Positions 7,170 through 14,286 of a stretch of DNA of 14,286 nt are shown one piece after another. Location: contig JAQZAY010000073.1 in NCBI GenBank assembly GCA_029239415.1, positions 1-14,286 on the forward strand, read 5' to 3'. Origin of the DNA: Pseudomonas sp. (GTDB lineage Bacteria; Pseudomonadota; Gammaproteobacteria; Pseudomonadales; Pseudomonadaceae). Under the pieces are notes generated by a model. That model did not search any database. It was given only the letters and a program-made list of their open reading frames with translations, and was not told the DNA's origin. The translations under genes and the position numbers were made by a program. Positions within the stretch are counted from its first letter, which is position 1. Every line of letters begins with the position of its first letter.

Positions 7170-9395
7170 CTACGCCTCGTGATGCCGAGGCACGGTGAAG
7201 TGGAAGGCGCTGCCCTTGCCCGGTTCGCTCTGCGCGCTGATCACGCCGCCATGAGCCTTGATGATGCCCTGCGAAATGTACAGGCCCAGCCCGGTGCCAT
7301 TGGGGTTGCCGTCGCGGGCGCACCAGTAGCGGTCGAACACATGCGGCAGCTGCTCGGCCGGGATGCCCTTGCCGGTGTCGCGCACGCTGAAGGCGATGTG
7401 CTTGCCATCGGCCACCGCGGTGACGCCCACCTTGCCTTCGGCGCTGGTGAACTTGATGGCGTTGCCGATCAGGTTCGACAGCACCTGGAACAACCGCTCG
7501 GGGTCGGCATGGATATGCAGGTCCGGCTCGGCATCGAAGGTCAGGGCGATCGACTTGTTGGCCGCCAGCGGAGTCAGCAGGGTACCGGCTTCCTCGAACA
7601 TGTGGCTGACATCCAGCGGCTTGGGCGTGATGGCGTAGCGCCCGGCCTCGATCTTCGAGGTGTCGAGCAGGTCGTCGAGCAGCACGTTCATGCGGCTGGT
7701 GGCCTGCTGCATGGTGCTGATGGCCGAGGAGATGCGCCGCGAGGCGCTGGCGCCGTCGGCGCTGAAGGATTTCTGCAGCATGCCGCAGAGCATCGAGATG
7801 ACGGTCATGGGGTTGCGCAGGTCGTGGGAAACCACCGCCACCAGCTCGTCGCGGGCACGCACGGCGGCCTGCTCCTTGAGTACCTGGTGGCTGAGGTCGA
7901 TCTCCAGTGCCGAGCGGCGCAGGTCATTGGCGGCGAACAGGTCGCCGTGCTCCCACTTGCGCGAGATACCTTGCATCTCGACCTTCCAGATCTCGAACGA
8001 GGTGCGTGGTCGCAGGCGCAGGCCGGTCGCGGATTGCTCCAGCTGCAGCGGCTTGTCCGGGTCGCCGCTCCAGTTGAGCGTCTCCTTGACCTCGGGGCGG
8101 AACCAGAGGATGCCATTGGCCACTGGCTTGGGCAGGCTCAGGGCCAGTACCCCGCTGGCCAGCGCGCGGTATTCGGCCGCCGGCGGGTACTCTGCGGCGA
8201 GCGAGTCGCAGGCGTACACGGGCATGTCCTGGGACAGGATCCACTGGTGCAGCGCGTGGATCTGCCCGGGCGGCGGGCACAGGCCTGCGGTGCGCAGCTG
8301 GGTGTCCTCGATGATCGCGACGCCACTGGCACCGACCAGCTGCATGAGCCGCTGGGCCTGCCCGGCAAGGCCATCGAACACGGTGCCCGGGCTGTCCTGC
8401 ATGGTTTGGCCGAGCCGGGCCAGGGTATCGAGCTTGGCGCTGCGCTGGGCTGCCAGCTGCAAGGCTTGCAGGGCGCTGATCTGCAGCGACAGCACCTGGC
8501 CGATGGTCTTGCAGGCACTGCGCAGGCTGCTGGGCACATGCAAGGGCTCGCGGTTGCCGCAGCTGATCAGGCCCCATAGCTTGCCCTCGCTGATCAGCGA
8601 GATGCTCATGGACGACAGCACGCCCATGTTCTGCATGTACTGGCAATGGATCGGCGAAACACTGCGCAGGGTGGCGAAGCTCAGGTCCAGCGGGGCGTTG
8701 CTGTCCGGGCGCATGGCCGGGACGATGGGCACCGGTTGATAGGCGGCATCGGGGATGATCCGCAGCCAGTTGCTCAAGTACAGCTTGCGCGCCTGCTCGG
8801 GGATGTCGGAAGCCGGGAAGTACAGGCCGTTGAACAGCTCCATGCCCGGGCTGGTTGCTTCGGCGACGACCTGGCCGTGGCCTTGTTCCTCGAAACGGTA
8901 GACCAGCACCCGGTCGTAGCCGGTAAGCGCCTGGACCTCGCGCACGCACAGCGCGTGCAGCTCGTCCAGGCTGCGCGCCGCCTGGAGCCGCTGCAGCAGG
9001 CGATTGAGGTGGGCGTGCGAATCGCTTCTGGGGCGTGCGAGGATTTCCATTTCGAAGATCAGCAAGCCCTGGTGACGGTGCAGGAAACCTTCGAAAGCCC
9101 GGCCGTTGGCCTTGAGGGCCAGGGGCTGCAGGGTCTCGTCGAGGTCCTGCTCGATCACCGTGCGCACCTGTTTCGCCAGGCGCGCGCCCAGCAGCGCCGT
9201 GAGCGACTTGCCCAGGGCTTGGTCGGCCTCGAGGCCCAGCAGGTGGCCAACGTTTGCGCTGATCTGGACGATGTCCAGGTTCGGCTCGCTGAGGGTCATC
9301 AGCACGCCATGGGGCTGGATCGCTCCGGGGTACTGGATCGGCTCGTCGGCGCAGTTGCTCAGCAGCTGCTCGAAAATAGCGTCGTCTGCTATCAA
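7170..9395 (-). CDS. bphP: bacteriophytochrome, red/far-red light-sensing histidine kinase
   Basis: A 741-residue biliverdin photoreceptor kinase with full PAS-GAF-PHY-HisKA-HATPase architecture. Cys15 in the N-terminal extension, before YPGAIQPHG, is the expected biliverdin attachment site. The GAF domain has PASDIP (194-199, Asp197) and His250 in SPIHCQYMQNMG. The PHY tongue has PRTSF (463-467). The kinase has the phospho-accepting His524 in SHDLRNP, an N box (NLIGNAIKF, 641-649), DTGKGIP (673-679) and NGTGLGL (699-705). All key residues are present, so the kinase should be active. The start is TTG at 9395, overlapping the bphO stop. GGGAGG at 9403-9408 lies 7 bases upstream, and no ATG occurs before Cys15. 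No response regulator is adjacent; in P. aeruginosa AlgB has been reported as the partner, so a distant partner is plausible. Confidence 0.96.
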   Translation of the reverse strand: MIADDAIFEQLLSNCADEPIQYPGAIQPHGVLMTLSEPNLDIVQISANVGHLLGLEADQALGKSLTALLGARLAKQVRTVIEQDLDETLQPLALKANGRAFEGFLHRHQGLLIFEMEILARPRSDSHAHLNRLLQRLQAARSLDELHALCVREVQALTGYDRVLVYRFEEQGHGQVVAEATSPGMELFNGLYFPASDIPEQARKLYLSNWLRIIPDAAYQPVPIVPAMRPDSNAPLDLSFATLRSVSPIHCQYMQNMGVLSSMSISLISEGKLWGLISCGNREPLHVPSSLRSACKTIGQVLSLQISALQALQLAAQRSAKLDTLARLGQTMQDSPGTVFDGLAGQAQRLMQLVGASGVAIIEDTQLRTAGLCPPPGQIHALHQWILSQDMPVYACDSLAAEYPPAAEYRALASGVLALSLPKPVANGILWFRPEVKETLNWSGDPDKPLQLEQSATGLRLRPRTSFEIWKVEMQGISRKWEHGDLFAANDLRRSALEIDLSHQVLKEQAAVRARDELVAVVSHDLRNPMTVISMLCGMLQKSFSADGASASRRISSAISTMQQATSRMNVLLDDLLDTSKIEAGRYAITPKPLDVSHMFEEAGTLLTPLAANKSIALTFDAEPDLHIHADPERLFQVLSNLIGNAIKFTSAEGKVGVTAVADGKHIAFSVRDTGKGIPAEQLPHVFDRYWCARDGNPNGTGLGLYISQGIIKAHGGVISAQSEPGKGSAFHFTVPRHHEA

Positions 9396-9997
9396 AGCAA
9401 CACCTCCCGGCTCTCGAGCCAGCGCTCGAAGCGTGTGAATGTGTCGATGGCGGCCTGTGCCACGCGTTGCTGGTCCGCAGGCGAGGCGGGCGCGCGCTCG
9501 AGAAACTGCAGGAAACCGCGCCAGAGCGATCCGGTCTCGGGCCCATAGACATCCAGAAAGGCACCGCCATTGCCGGCACCGATGCCCAGTCGCTCGGCCA
9601 TGGCCCGCTTGAGCACCTGTCCACCGAGGGTCGAGCCTTCCAGCACGTACATGATGCCGAGGGCCTGGGCCTGGTCAGTGACTTGGGGCAGGTCGGGGCA
9701 CAGGGGCAGCGCATCGATCTGCGCATGCGTCAGCCCGAGGTTCTGCAGGTCGACGACCAGGGCAGAGGTCTTGGCCCGGCGCTGCAGGTCGAGGGCGGGC
9801 AGAAAGCCGGCCAGGGCCTGCTCGAGCGGTGCGTGGAAACCATAGTAGGCGCCGACCAGGCGCCGGTACGCAGGCGGGTCGAAGCGTTCGTCAAAGAAGG
9901 GCAGCCGCGCTTCCAGGGCCCTGTGGCAGGGGCCGGTGCCTTGGCGCAAGGCGGTGAGCAACGGGCAGGAGGATTTACCGGATGCAATGGGCATCAT
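9392..9997 (-). CDS. bphO: BphO-type heme oxygenase (biliverdin synthesis)
   Basis: It cleaves heme to biliverdin, iron and CO, supplying the chromophore for the downstream phytochrome. It has 201 residues. His25 in GPCHRALE is the expected proximal heme ligand. The distal helix motif appears as GIMYVLEGSTLGGQVL, with the flexible Gly-rich segment. It is cytoplasmic with no signal peptide. The first of two adjacent ATGs (9997, 9994) was chosen; the upstream ribosome site is weak (GAG at 10004-10006). The last codons carry the ribosome site and TTG start of bphP, and the TGA stop (9392-9394) shares two bases with that TTG (TTGA), so the pair is an operon with translational coupling. Linkage to bphP favours the phytochrome-type heme oxygenase over the iron-acquisition type (HemO/PigA). 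Confidence 0.94.
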   Translation of the reverse strand: MMPIASGKSSCPLLTALRQGTGPCHRALEARLPFFDERFDPPAYRRLVGAYYGFHAPLEQALAGFLPALDLQRRAKTSALVVDLQNLGLTHAQIDALPLCPDLPQVTDQAQALGIMYVLEGSTLGGQVLKRAMAERLGIGAGNGGAFLDVYGPETGSLWRGFLQFLERAPASPADQQRVAQAAIDTFTRFERWLESREVLL

Positions 9998-10159
9998 CAG
10001 GTACTCGCAGCAAGATGGTTGGAACGACGCACCTTGGTGCAGACAGAATTAGCGATTCATCCTACAGGAAAGGTCGGAAATTTCGCACGGGATCGGCGCA
10101 ATTATTTGAGCAGGCCTTCATGGGTAGTGCTGGGCCAGGCTGGCTGGCATGGCAGCGCC

Positions 10160-10945
10160 TTAGAAGGCCAGCTTGTAGCCGATCAGCAGCAGCATCGCGG
10201 CCAGGCAAGGGCGCAGCAGGTTATCGGAAATGCGCCCGGTCAGGTGGCTGCCCAGGTAGATGCCCGGCAGCGAGCCCAGGAGCAGGTAGCCCAGCAGCGA
10301 CCAATCCATGTTGCCCATGCTGGCATGGCCCAGGCCCGCGACCAGGGTCAGCGGCACGGCGTGGGCGATCTCGGTGCCCACCAGGCGCCGGGTGACCAGG
10401 AAGGGATAGAGCAGGAACAGCGCAACGGTGCCCAGGGCGCCGGCACCGATGGACGTCAGGGTGACCATCACGCCCAGGACCACACCGGTCAGTACGGTGA
10501 GCGTGTTCAGGGTACGGTCGCTGAGGTGGTAGTGATCGCCCGCGTGCCTGCTGGCGAACGCCTGCAGGCGCGACTTGAAGAGAATGGCCAGGGCCGTGAG
10601 GATCAGCACCACCGCCAGGCCTTGCTGGATCACCGCGTTGAGCGCCGAGGTGTCGGCATGCAAGGTGCTCAGGAACCACAGGGTCAGGGCCGCGGCGGGC
10701 ACGCTGCCCATGCTCAGCAGACCGGTGATCTTCCAGTCGATGTTCTTGTTGCGACCATGGACCCAGACGCCACTGGCCTTGGTGATGGCCGCGTAGAGCA
10801 GATCGGTGCCGACGGCCGTGGCCGGGTGGATACCGAACCAGAGCAGGATCGGGGTCATCAGAGAACCGCCACCTACACCTGTCATGCCAACGATGAAACC
10901 TACAACCAGACCCGCAAGGGTGAAACCGAAAGAACCCACGTCCAT
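10160..10945 (-). CDS. TSUP-family (TauE/SafE) sulfite/sulfonate-type membrane transporter
   Basis: A 261-residue inner-membrane protein of the TauE/SafE (TSUP) family, whose members export sulfite or move sulfur-containing organic anions. About eight hydrophobic segments are arranged as two repeats. Each repeat has the family signature: GVGGGSLMTPILLWFGIHPATAVGTD (residues 23-48) and SIGAGALGTVALFLLYP...VGTEIAHAVPL (165-199). A polar loop near 125-145 separates the halves. I chose ATG 10945 because the hydrophobic N-terminus starts there and GAG at 10953-10955 is suitably spaced. An in-frame ATG at 10993 would add 16 mostly basic or polar residues and follows an A-run with no ribosome site. 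Substrate cannot be read from the sequence. A dyad lies upstream, and no sulfur-metabolism gene is adjacent. Confidence 0.88.
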   Translation of the reverse strand: MDVGSFGFTLAGLVVGFIVGMTGVGGGSLMTPILLWFGIHPATAVGTDLLYAAITKASGVWVHGRNKNIDWKITGLLSMGSVPAAALTLWFLSTLHADTSALNAVIQQGLAVVLILTALAILFKSRLQAFASRHAGDHYHLSDRTLNTLTVLTGVVLGVMVTLTSIGAGALGTVALFLLYPFLVTRRLVGTEIAHAVPLTLVAGLGHASMGNMDWSLLGYLLLGSLPGIYLGSHLTGRISDNLLRPCLAAMLLLIGYKLAF

Positions 10946-11005
10946 ACGCTTACTCGATGCCCAACATGCCCGTGATCGGATGCGTGCCAGCATAAAGGTT
11001 TTTTT

Positions 11006-11030
11006 ATAGCGAAATAGACTAGTTCGTTAT
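11006..11030. promoter_or_regulatory. imperfect dyad upstream of the TSUP transporter, candidate operator
   Basis: ATAGCGAA (11006-11013) and TTCGTTAT (11023-11030) form an inverted repeat with one mismatch across a 9-base spacer, in an AT-rich island within GC-rich DNA. On the minus strand it lies about 60 bases before the transporter start. A TATAAA (11002-11007) overlaps its proximal edge without a good -35, which would suit an activator site. A LysR-type regulator such as CysB is one possibility, from the transporter's likely sulfur link. This is inference. Confidence 0.4.
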
Positions 11031-11041
11031 TAGGTTATAAC

Positions 11042-11072
11042 CGCCTGCACGGCGATGAGGTCCGTGCAGGCG
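11042..11072 (-). terminator. hairpin after the chemoreceptor gene, probable terminator
   Basis: A perfect 11-base-pair stem (CGCCTGCACGG, 11042-11052, with CCGTGCAGGCG, 11062-11072) with a 9-base loop begins 14 bases beyond the chemoreceptor stop codon. On the minus strand it is followed by an AT-rich but not T-only tract (GTTATAACCTAATAAC). Stem and position support termination; the weak U tract lowers certainty. Confidence 0.6.
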
Positions 11073-11086
11073 TGGCGGCGCAGGCG

Positions 11087-12973
11087 TCAGATCCTGAAGC
11101 TGCCCACCAGCTGTTTCAGGCGCCCGGCCTGCTGGCTCAGCGCATCGCAGTGGGCCAGGGTCTGGTTCAGGTGTTCGACGCCCTGCTGGTTGAGGGCATT
11201 GATCTGGCTGATGTCCATGTTCAGGCTCTCGACCACCGCCGTCTGCTCTTCGGTCGCGGCCGCCACCGACTGGTTCATGCCGTCGATCTCGCCAATGCGA
11301 CGGGTCACGTTCGACAGGCGATCACCGGCCTGGTTGGCCACCTGCACGCTTTGCTCGCTGGACACCTGGCTGGCGTTCATGGTGTGCACCGCCTCGCGCG
11401 AGCCGACCTGCAGCGTGGTGATCATGCGGTGGATCTCCTCGGCCGACTCCTGGGTGCGGTGGGCCAGGTTGCGCACCTCGTCCGCCACCACCGCGAAGCC
11501 GCGCCCGGCTTCACCGGCGCGGGCCGCTTCGATGGCGGCGTTGAGCGCCAGCAGGTTGGTCTGCTGGGAAATGCCCTTGATCACGTCGAGAATCTGGCCG
11601 ATGTCGCCGGTGCTGGTGTTGAGGATCTCGATCTGCTGGCAGGACTCGCTGATCTTCTGCGACAGCGCCGCCATGCTGGCGATGGTCTGCTCGACCACCT
11701 GGCGGCCGTCGTTGGCCTGTTCGCTGGCGCCACTGGCGTGCTGCGAGGCGTCGGCGGCGTTGCGGGCGATCTCCTGGGTGGCGGCACCGAGCTGGTTGAT
11801 GGCCGCCGCCACGCTGTTGGTGCGCATGCTCTGCTCTTCGGAGCCGGTGATCGAGGCGTTCGAGGCGCTCATGACACGTTCGGACAAGTCGTGTACCTGG
11901 CGGGTGACCGACGACACCTCGGTGATCGAAGTATGGATGCGCTCGACAAAGCGGTTGAACGAAGTGGCCAGTTCACCGAACTCGTCCTGGTTCTGCACCA
12001 CCAGGCGCCGGGTCAGGTCGCCTTCGCCTTCGGCGATGTCCCGCATGGCGCGGCCCATGGTGGTCAGCGGGCGCATCAGCACCGGGATCAGCACGCCCAG
12101 CAGGACGAGGATGGCGGCCACGGCGATGAGCATGGCGATGATGGCCGAGGTACGGAACTCGGTGAGGGCGGCGTATGCCTTTTCCTTGTCGATCGACAGG
12201 CCGATGTACCACTGCGCCGACGGCAGGCCGCTGACCGGGGTAAAGGCGATGAGTCGCTCATGGCCGTCCAGGTTCGCCTCCTGCATGCCGGGCTCCATCC
12301 GCAGGTCGCTGCCGGGATAGATGTCCTTGAGGTTCTTCATGACCTGGCCCTTGTCGGGGCTGACGATCACCTGGCCGTCGCGGTCGGCGAGAAACGCCTG
12401 GCCGATGCCGCCGAAGTCCACGGCGTTGATGATCTCGACCAGGGTGTCCAGGCTGACATCACCGCCCACCACGCCGACCAGCTCGCCGCTGGTCTTGCTG
12501 TTGACCGGGGTGGCGATGGTCACCATCAGGCCGCCGACCGCCCCCTGGTAGGGGGCGGTGAGCAGGGTCTGGCGCGCTGCCGCGGCGGCGCCGTACCAGG
12601 GCCGCTGGCGCGGGTCGTAGCCTGCGGGCATGGCGGCATCCGGGCGCTGGGTGAACTGGCCGTTGGCCTGGCCCAGGTAGGTGAACAGGAAGTTGCGGGT
12701 GTAGGACGGCTGGTCGACCAGGCCGGCCAGGTTGTCGCCAGCGCCTTGCTGGGCAATGTCCTGGGCCAGGTTCTCGAGCACCAGAATGCGTCCGCTCATC
12801 CAGTTCTGCACGCTGCTGGCGGTCAGCGCGCCGGACTGGCGCACCGAGGACTGCAGGTTCTGCTCGAGGGAATTGCGTTGCAGGAAGTCGTTGTAGAGCG
12901 TGAACAGGGCGAAGGCCAGGGCGACCACGCCGCAGGCGCTCAGGAGAATCTTGTGGCGGAACTTGAGGTTCAT
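11087..12973 (-). CDS. methyl-accepting chemotaxis protein, dCache amino-acid receptor type (PctA-like)
   Basis: A 628-residue membrane chemoreceptor. TM1 lies at about 8-28, a periplasmic dCache domain at about 30-275, TM2 at about 277-299, then a HAMP domain, then the cytoplasmic coiled-coil with the conserved hairpin tip ([20 protein letters not shown], 474-493). The binding domain resembles PctA/PctB/PctC of P. aeruginosa. The published amino-acid signature of PctA (Arg126, Trp128, Tyr129, Tyr144, Asp173) is matched here by Arg124, Trp126, Tyr127, Tyr142 and Asp172. The likely ligands are therefore L-amino acids or close relatives such as GABA. ATG 12973 was chosen: hydrophobic TM1 follows directly, AAGG lies 10 bases upstream, and the longer in-frame upstream reading is not membrane-like. 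No C-terminal methyltransferase-docking pentapeptide is present. A candidate FliA promoter lies upstream. Confidence 0.94.
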   Translation of the reverse strand: MNLKFRHKILLSACGVVALAFALFTLYNDFLQRNSLEQNLQSSVRQSGALTASSVQNWMSGRILVLENLAQDIAQQGAGDNLAGLVDQPSYTRNFLFTYLGQANGQFTQRPDAAMPAGYDPRQRPWYGAAAAARQTLLTAPYQGAVGGLMVTIATPVNSKTSGELVGVVGGDVSLDTLVEIINAVDFGGIGQAFLADRDGQVIVSPDKGQVMKNLKDIYPGSDLRMEPGMQEANLDGHERLIAFTPVSGLPSAQWYIGLSIDKEKAYAALTEFRTSAIIAMLIAVAAILVLLGVLIPVLMRPLTTMGRAMRDIAEGEGDLTRRLVVQNQDEFGELATSFNRFVERIHTSITEVSSVTRQVHDLSERVMSASNASITGSEEQSMRTNSVAAAINQLGAATQEIARNAADASQHASGASEQANDGRQVVEQTIASMAALSQKISESCQQIEILNTSTGDIGQILDVIKGISQQTNLLALNAAIEAARAGEAGRGFAVVADEVRNLAHRTQESAEEIHRMITTLQVGSREAVHTMNASQVSSEQSVQVANQAGDRLSNVTRRIGEIDGMNQSVAAATEEQTAVVESLNMDISQINALNQQGVEHLNQTLAHCDALSQQAGRLKQLVGSFRI

Positions 12974-13049
12974 GTTTCGAAGACCTTGAGCCTTGCTGGG
13001 GGAGAGGAGGCCACGCGCTCGTGACGCCGTGACGGTCCTGTTGCTACGG

Positions 13050-13076
13050 ATATCGGCAATGACTGACAAAGGTGTA
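13050..13076 (-). promoter_or_regulatory. candidate FliA (sigma-28) promoter of the chemoreceptor gene
   Basis: On the minus strand GCCGATAT (13050-13057) matches the sigma-28 -10 consensus GCCGATAA at 7 of 8 positions. Eleven bases upstream lies TACACCTT (13069-13076), matching the -35 TAAAGTTT at 5 of 8. Spacing is canonical. The predicted transcript would start about 70 bases before the chemoreceptor ATG. Chemoreceptor genes are common members of the flagellar sigma-28 regulon. Confidence 0.55.
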
Positions 13077-13132
13077 AGCCGCAAGCGACTTTGCCTGTGC
13101 GATTTCGACAGACGGCATTCTCCTGAGCCGGT

Positions 13133-14176
13133 TCAGGGGGCCTGGGCCGGTACCCGGATGACCGGTGGCTCGCGGCGACCGACCGTGGGCACCGGACCGC
13201 GCAGCAGGCTGTCCTCGATCTGCCCGGAGAGGTAGTAGACCCCGGACATCGCACCGCTCTGGCGGTTTTCCATCAGTCCTTGCCACTCTTCGTTCAAGGC
13301 CACGTTGAGGATCACCCGCAGCTGCTCGACCATTTCCGGGTGCTGGCGATCGTGGGTGATGATGCCGTAGCCTGCCGCCGCCAGCGAAATCAGCGTACCG
13401 GCCGCCTTGCCCACCGCCGCGGCCACGGCGCTGGCGACGCCGCGCGGGGCCAGCGTGGCGCCGAGCTTCTCGCTGGCGCGGGTGGCCACCGATGACAGGC
13501 CGACCTGGGTCTGCCCAGGCTCCTTGCTGGCCTGCTCGTGCAGGTGCTGGCGCAGCGCGCTGTAGGCGGGCAGCTGCTGCAGGGGCCGTGTGCGCAGCAA
13601 CTGGTAGAGGGTGGCGTCGCGCGCGGCCGGCGGGCCCAGGGCGATCGCGGGGATGCGGTTGAGGCGCTGGCTGAACTGTTCGGGCGCAGCCCGGTAGCGG
13701 CTGATGATGGCGGGCAGTTGCTGGCCGAGCAACTGCAGGTACAACTCGGTAGCGCGGTCGCGAATGCCTTCGGGGTTGATTTCCCGGGCCACCGGCTCGA
13801 TCACCCGATCGACATATTGCGCTTGCAGGTAGAGCGCCAGGCGTTTTTCGGCCGGTTCCCGGCCTTCGCCGCTGTCCATCCGGTACCAGGCGACCTTGAG
13901 GGTCAGCCACTGTTGGGTCCAGTAGCCGGTGAACCAGGGGATGAAGTCGCTTTCGGTGCGCTGTTGCACGCGCTCCTTCCATACGCGCATCGAGCGGCGG
14001 GCATAGTCGTTGGCCGACCCCGTGGCGCCCAGCGAGGCCTGTACCAGTTCCCGGTCGATCTGCTGCCAGGCGGCAGGCGAGAGAATCACCGGCGGCGGCG
14101 CAGCGGTGCGCGGCTTGCCCGCGCAGCCGGCCAATCCCAGGAGCAGGCAGAGCAGGAGCGAGGCGAGCAGCTTCAC
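13133..14176 (-). CDS. predicted lipoprotein of unknown function
   Basis: I do not recognise the family. It has 347 residues from a GTG start at 14176. The next residues form a lipoprotein signal (hydrophobic core 3-15, lipobox LAGC, Cys18 the acylation site). A G-rich ribosome site (AGGGGGA) lies about 9 bases upstream. Ala19-Gly20 follow the Cys with no Asp at +2, which fits an outer-membrane rather than inner-membrane destination. Residues 35-215 are mostly helical and charged, rich in Trp/Tyr (for example DFIPWFTGYWTQQW, 78-90). Residues 245-274 form a Gly/Ala-rich hydrophobic stretch (GVASAVAAAVGKAAGTLISL...) that could be a membrane hairpin or glycine-zipper-like helix. A short tail with VYYLSGQIEDS follows. 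An upstream ATG at 14266 would add 30 polar residues before the signal and is rejected. It is transcribed alone, ahead of the chemoreceptor, with no obvious partner. Confidence 0.75.
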   Translation of the reverse strand: MKLLASLLLCLLLGLAGCAGKPRTAAPPPVILSPAAWQQIDRELVQASLGATGSANDYARRSMRVWKERVQQRTESDFIPWFTGYWTQQWLTLKVAWYRMDSGEGREPAEKRLALYLQAQYVDRVIEPVAREINPEGIRDRATELYLQLLGQQLPAIISRYRAAPEQFSQRLNRIPAIALGPPAARDATLYQLLRTRPLQQLPAYSALRQHLHEQASKEPGQTQVGLSSVATRASEKLGATLAPRGVASAVAAAVGKAAGTLISLAAAGYGIITHDRQHPEMVEQLRVILNVALNEEWQGLMENRQSGAMSGVYYLSGQIEDSLLRGPVPTVGRREPPVIRVPAQAP

Positions 14177-14286
14177 GAGCGTGGTCCCCCTGTGCTTGGA
14201 CCGGGGCGGTATATGAGTATAGGTCCGGGTGCACTGGCTGTGTCGCCAGAGGTCTGCTCGTGGCACACCTGCGAACAGACTCCAGT

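Noticed and set aside
10029..10040. GCACC-TT-GGTGC inverted repeat upstream of bphO
   Set aside because: Arms of 5 bases are common by chance at this GC content and no promoter elements flank it clearly.
13122..13137. CCTGAGCCGGTTCAGG near-palindrome over the lipoprotein stop codon
   Set aside because: No T run follows on the minus strand and the transcribed strand has a mismatch; it could be coding constraint.
14252..14280. GTCTG...CAGAC inverted repeat upstream of the lipoprotein gene
   Set aside because: Short arms with internal mismatches and cut off by the window edge; not enough to call an operator or terminator.
1..14286. Mobile elements, CRISPR arrays, REP repeats, tRNA or rRNA genes, toxin-antitoxin or defence genes
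   Set aside because: Looked for and not seen; every substantial open frame with real-gene character belongs to the ten complete genes or the one partial gene listed.

Overview
The window looks like a high-GC Pseudomonas chromosome, most likely the P. putida group. This rests on gene content and family resemblance: a Pseudomonas-type umuDC locus, a PfeA-like receptor, a bphO-bphP pair and a PctA-like chemoreceptor. There are no insertion sequences, phage genes, CRISPR arrays, tRNAs or rRNAs. Genes are tightly packed and no intergenic gap exceeds about 165 bases.

Layout. (1) Positions 1-2470 are a DNA-damage tolerance module. A SRAP (YedK/HMCES-type) gene on the minus strand, cut by the left window edge, is divergent from umuD-umuC on the plus strand. 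A single perfect LexA-type SOS box lies between them. (2) Positions 2635-7144 are an iron module on the plus strand. It holds a FepA/PfeA-type catecholate siderophore receptor, a strong intrinsic terminator, then a tightly coupled three-gene membrane cassette (DUF3649, PepSY-domain protein, DUF3325). The cassette fits the siderophore-reductase class of inner-membrane proteins. (3) Positions 7170-9997, minus strand, are a light-sensing operon. Heme oxygenase bphO makes the biliverdin chromophore, and bacteriophytochrome histidine kinase bphP uses it. bphP begins at a TTG codon overlapping the bphO stop. (4) Positions 10160-10945, minus strand, encode a TauE/SafE-type (TSUP) membrane transporter, preceded by a conspicuous dyad. 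(5) Positions 11087-12973, minus strand, encode a dCache chemoreceptor carrying the amino-acid-binding signature, with a candidate FliA (sigma-28) promoter. (6) Positions 13133-14176, minus strand, encode a lipoprotein I cannot assign to a family.

Within modules the logic is clear. The SOS locus combines abasic-site protection with translesion synthesis. The iron locus combines outer-membrane uptake with probable inner-membrane iron release. The phytochrome operon makes its own chromophore. The modules have no evident functional link to each other, and most of the window is ordinary core or near-core Pseudomonas content. I do not see a wholly new system. The points most worth a second look are the shared SOS operator, the terminator between receptor and reductase cassette, the TTG/TGA overlap in bphO-bphP, the dyad before the transporter, and the unassigned lipoprotein.
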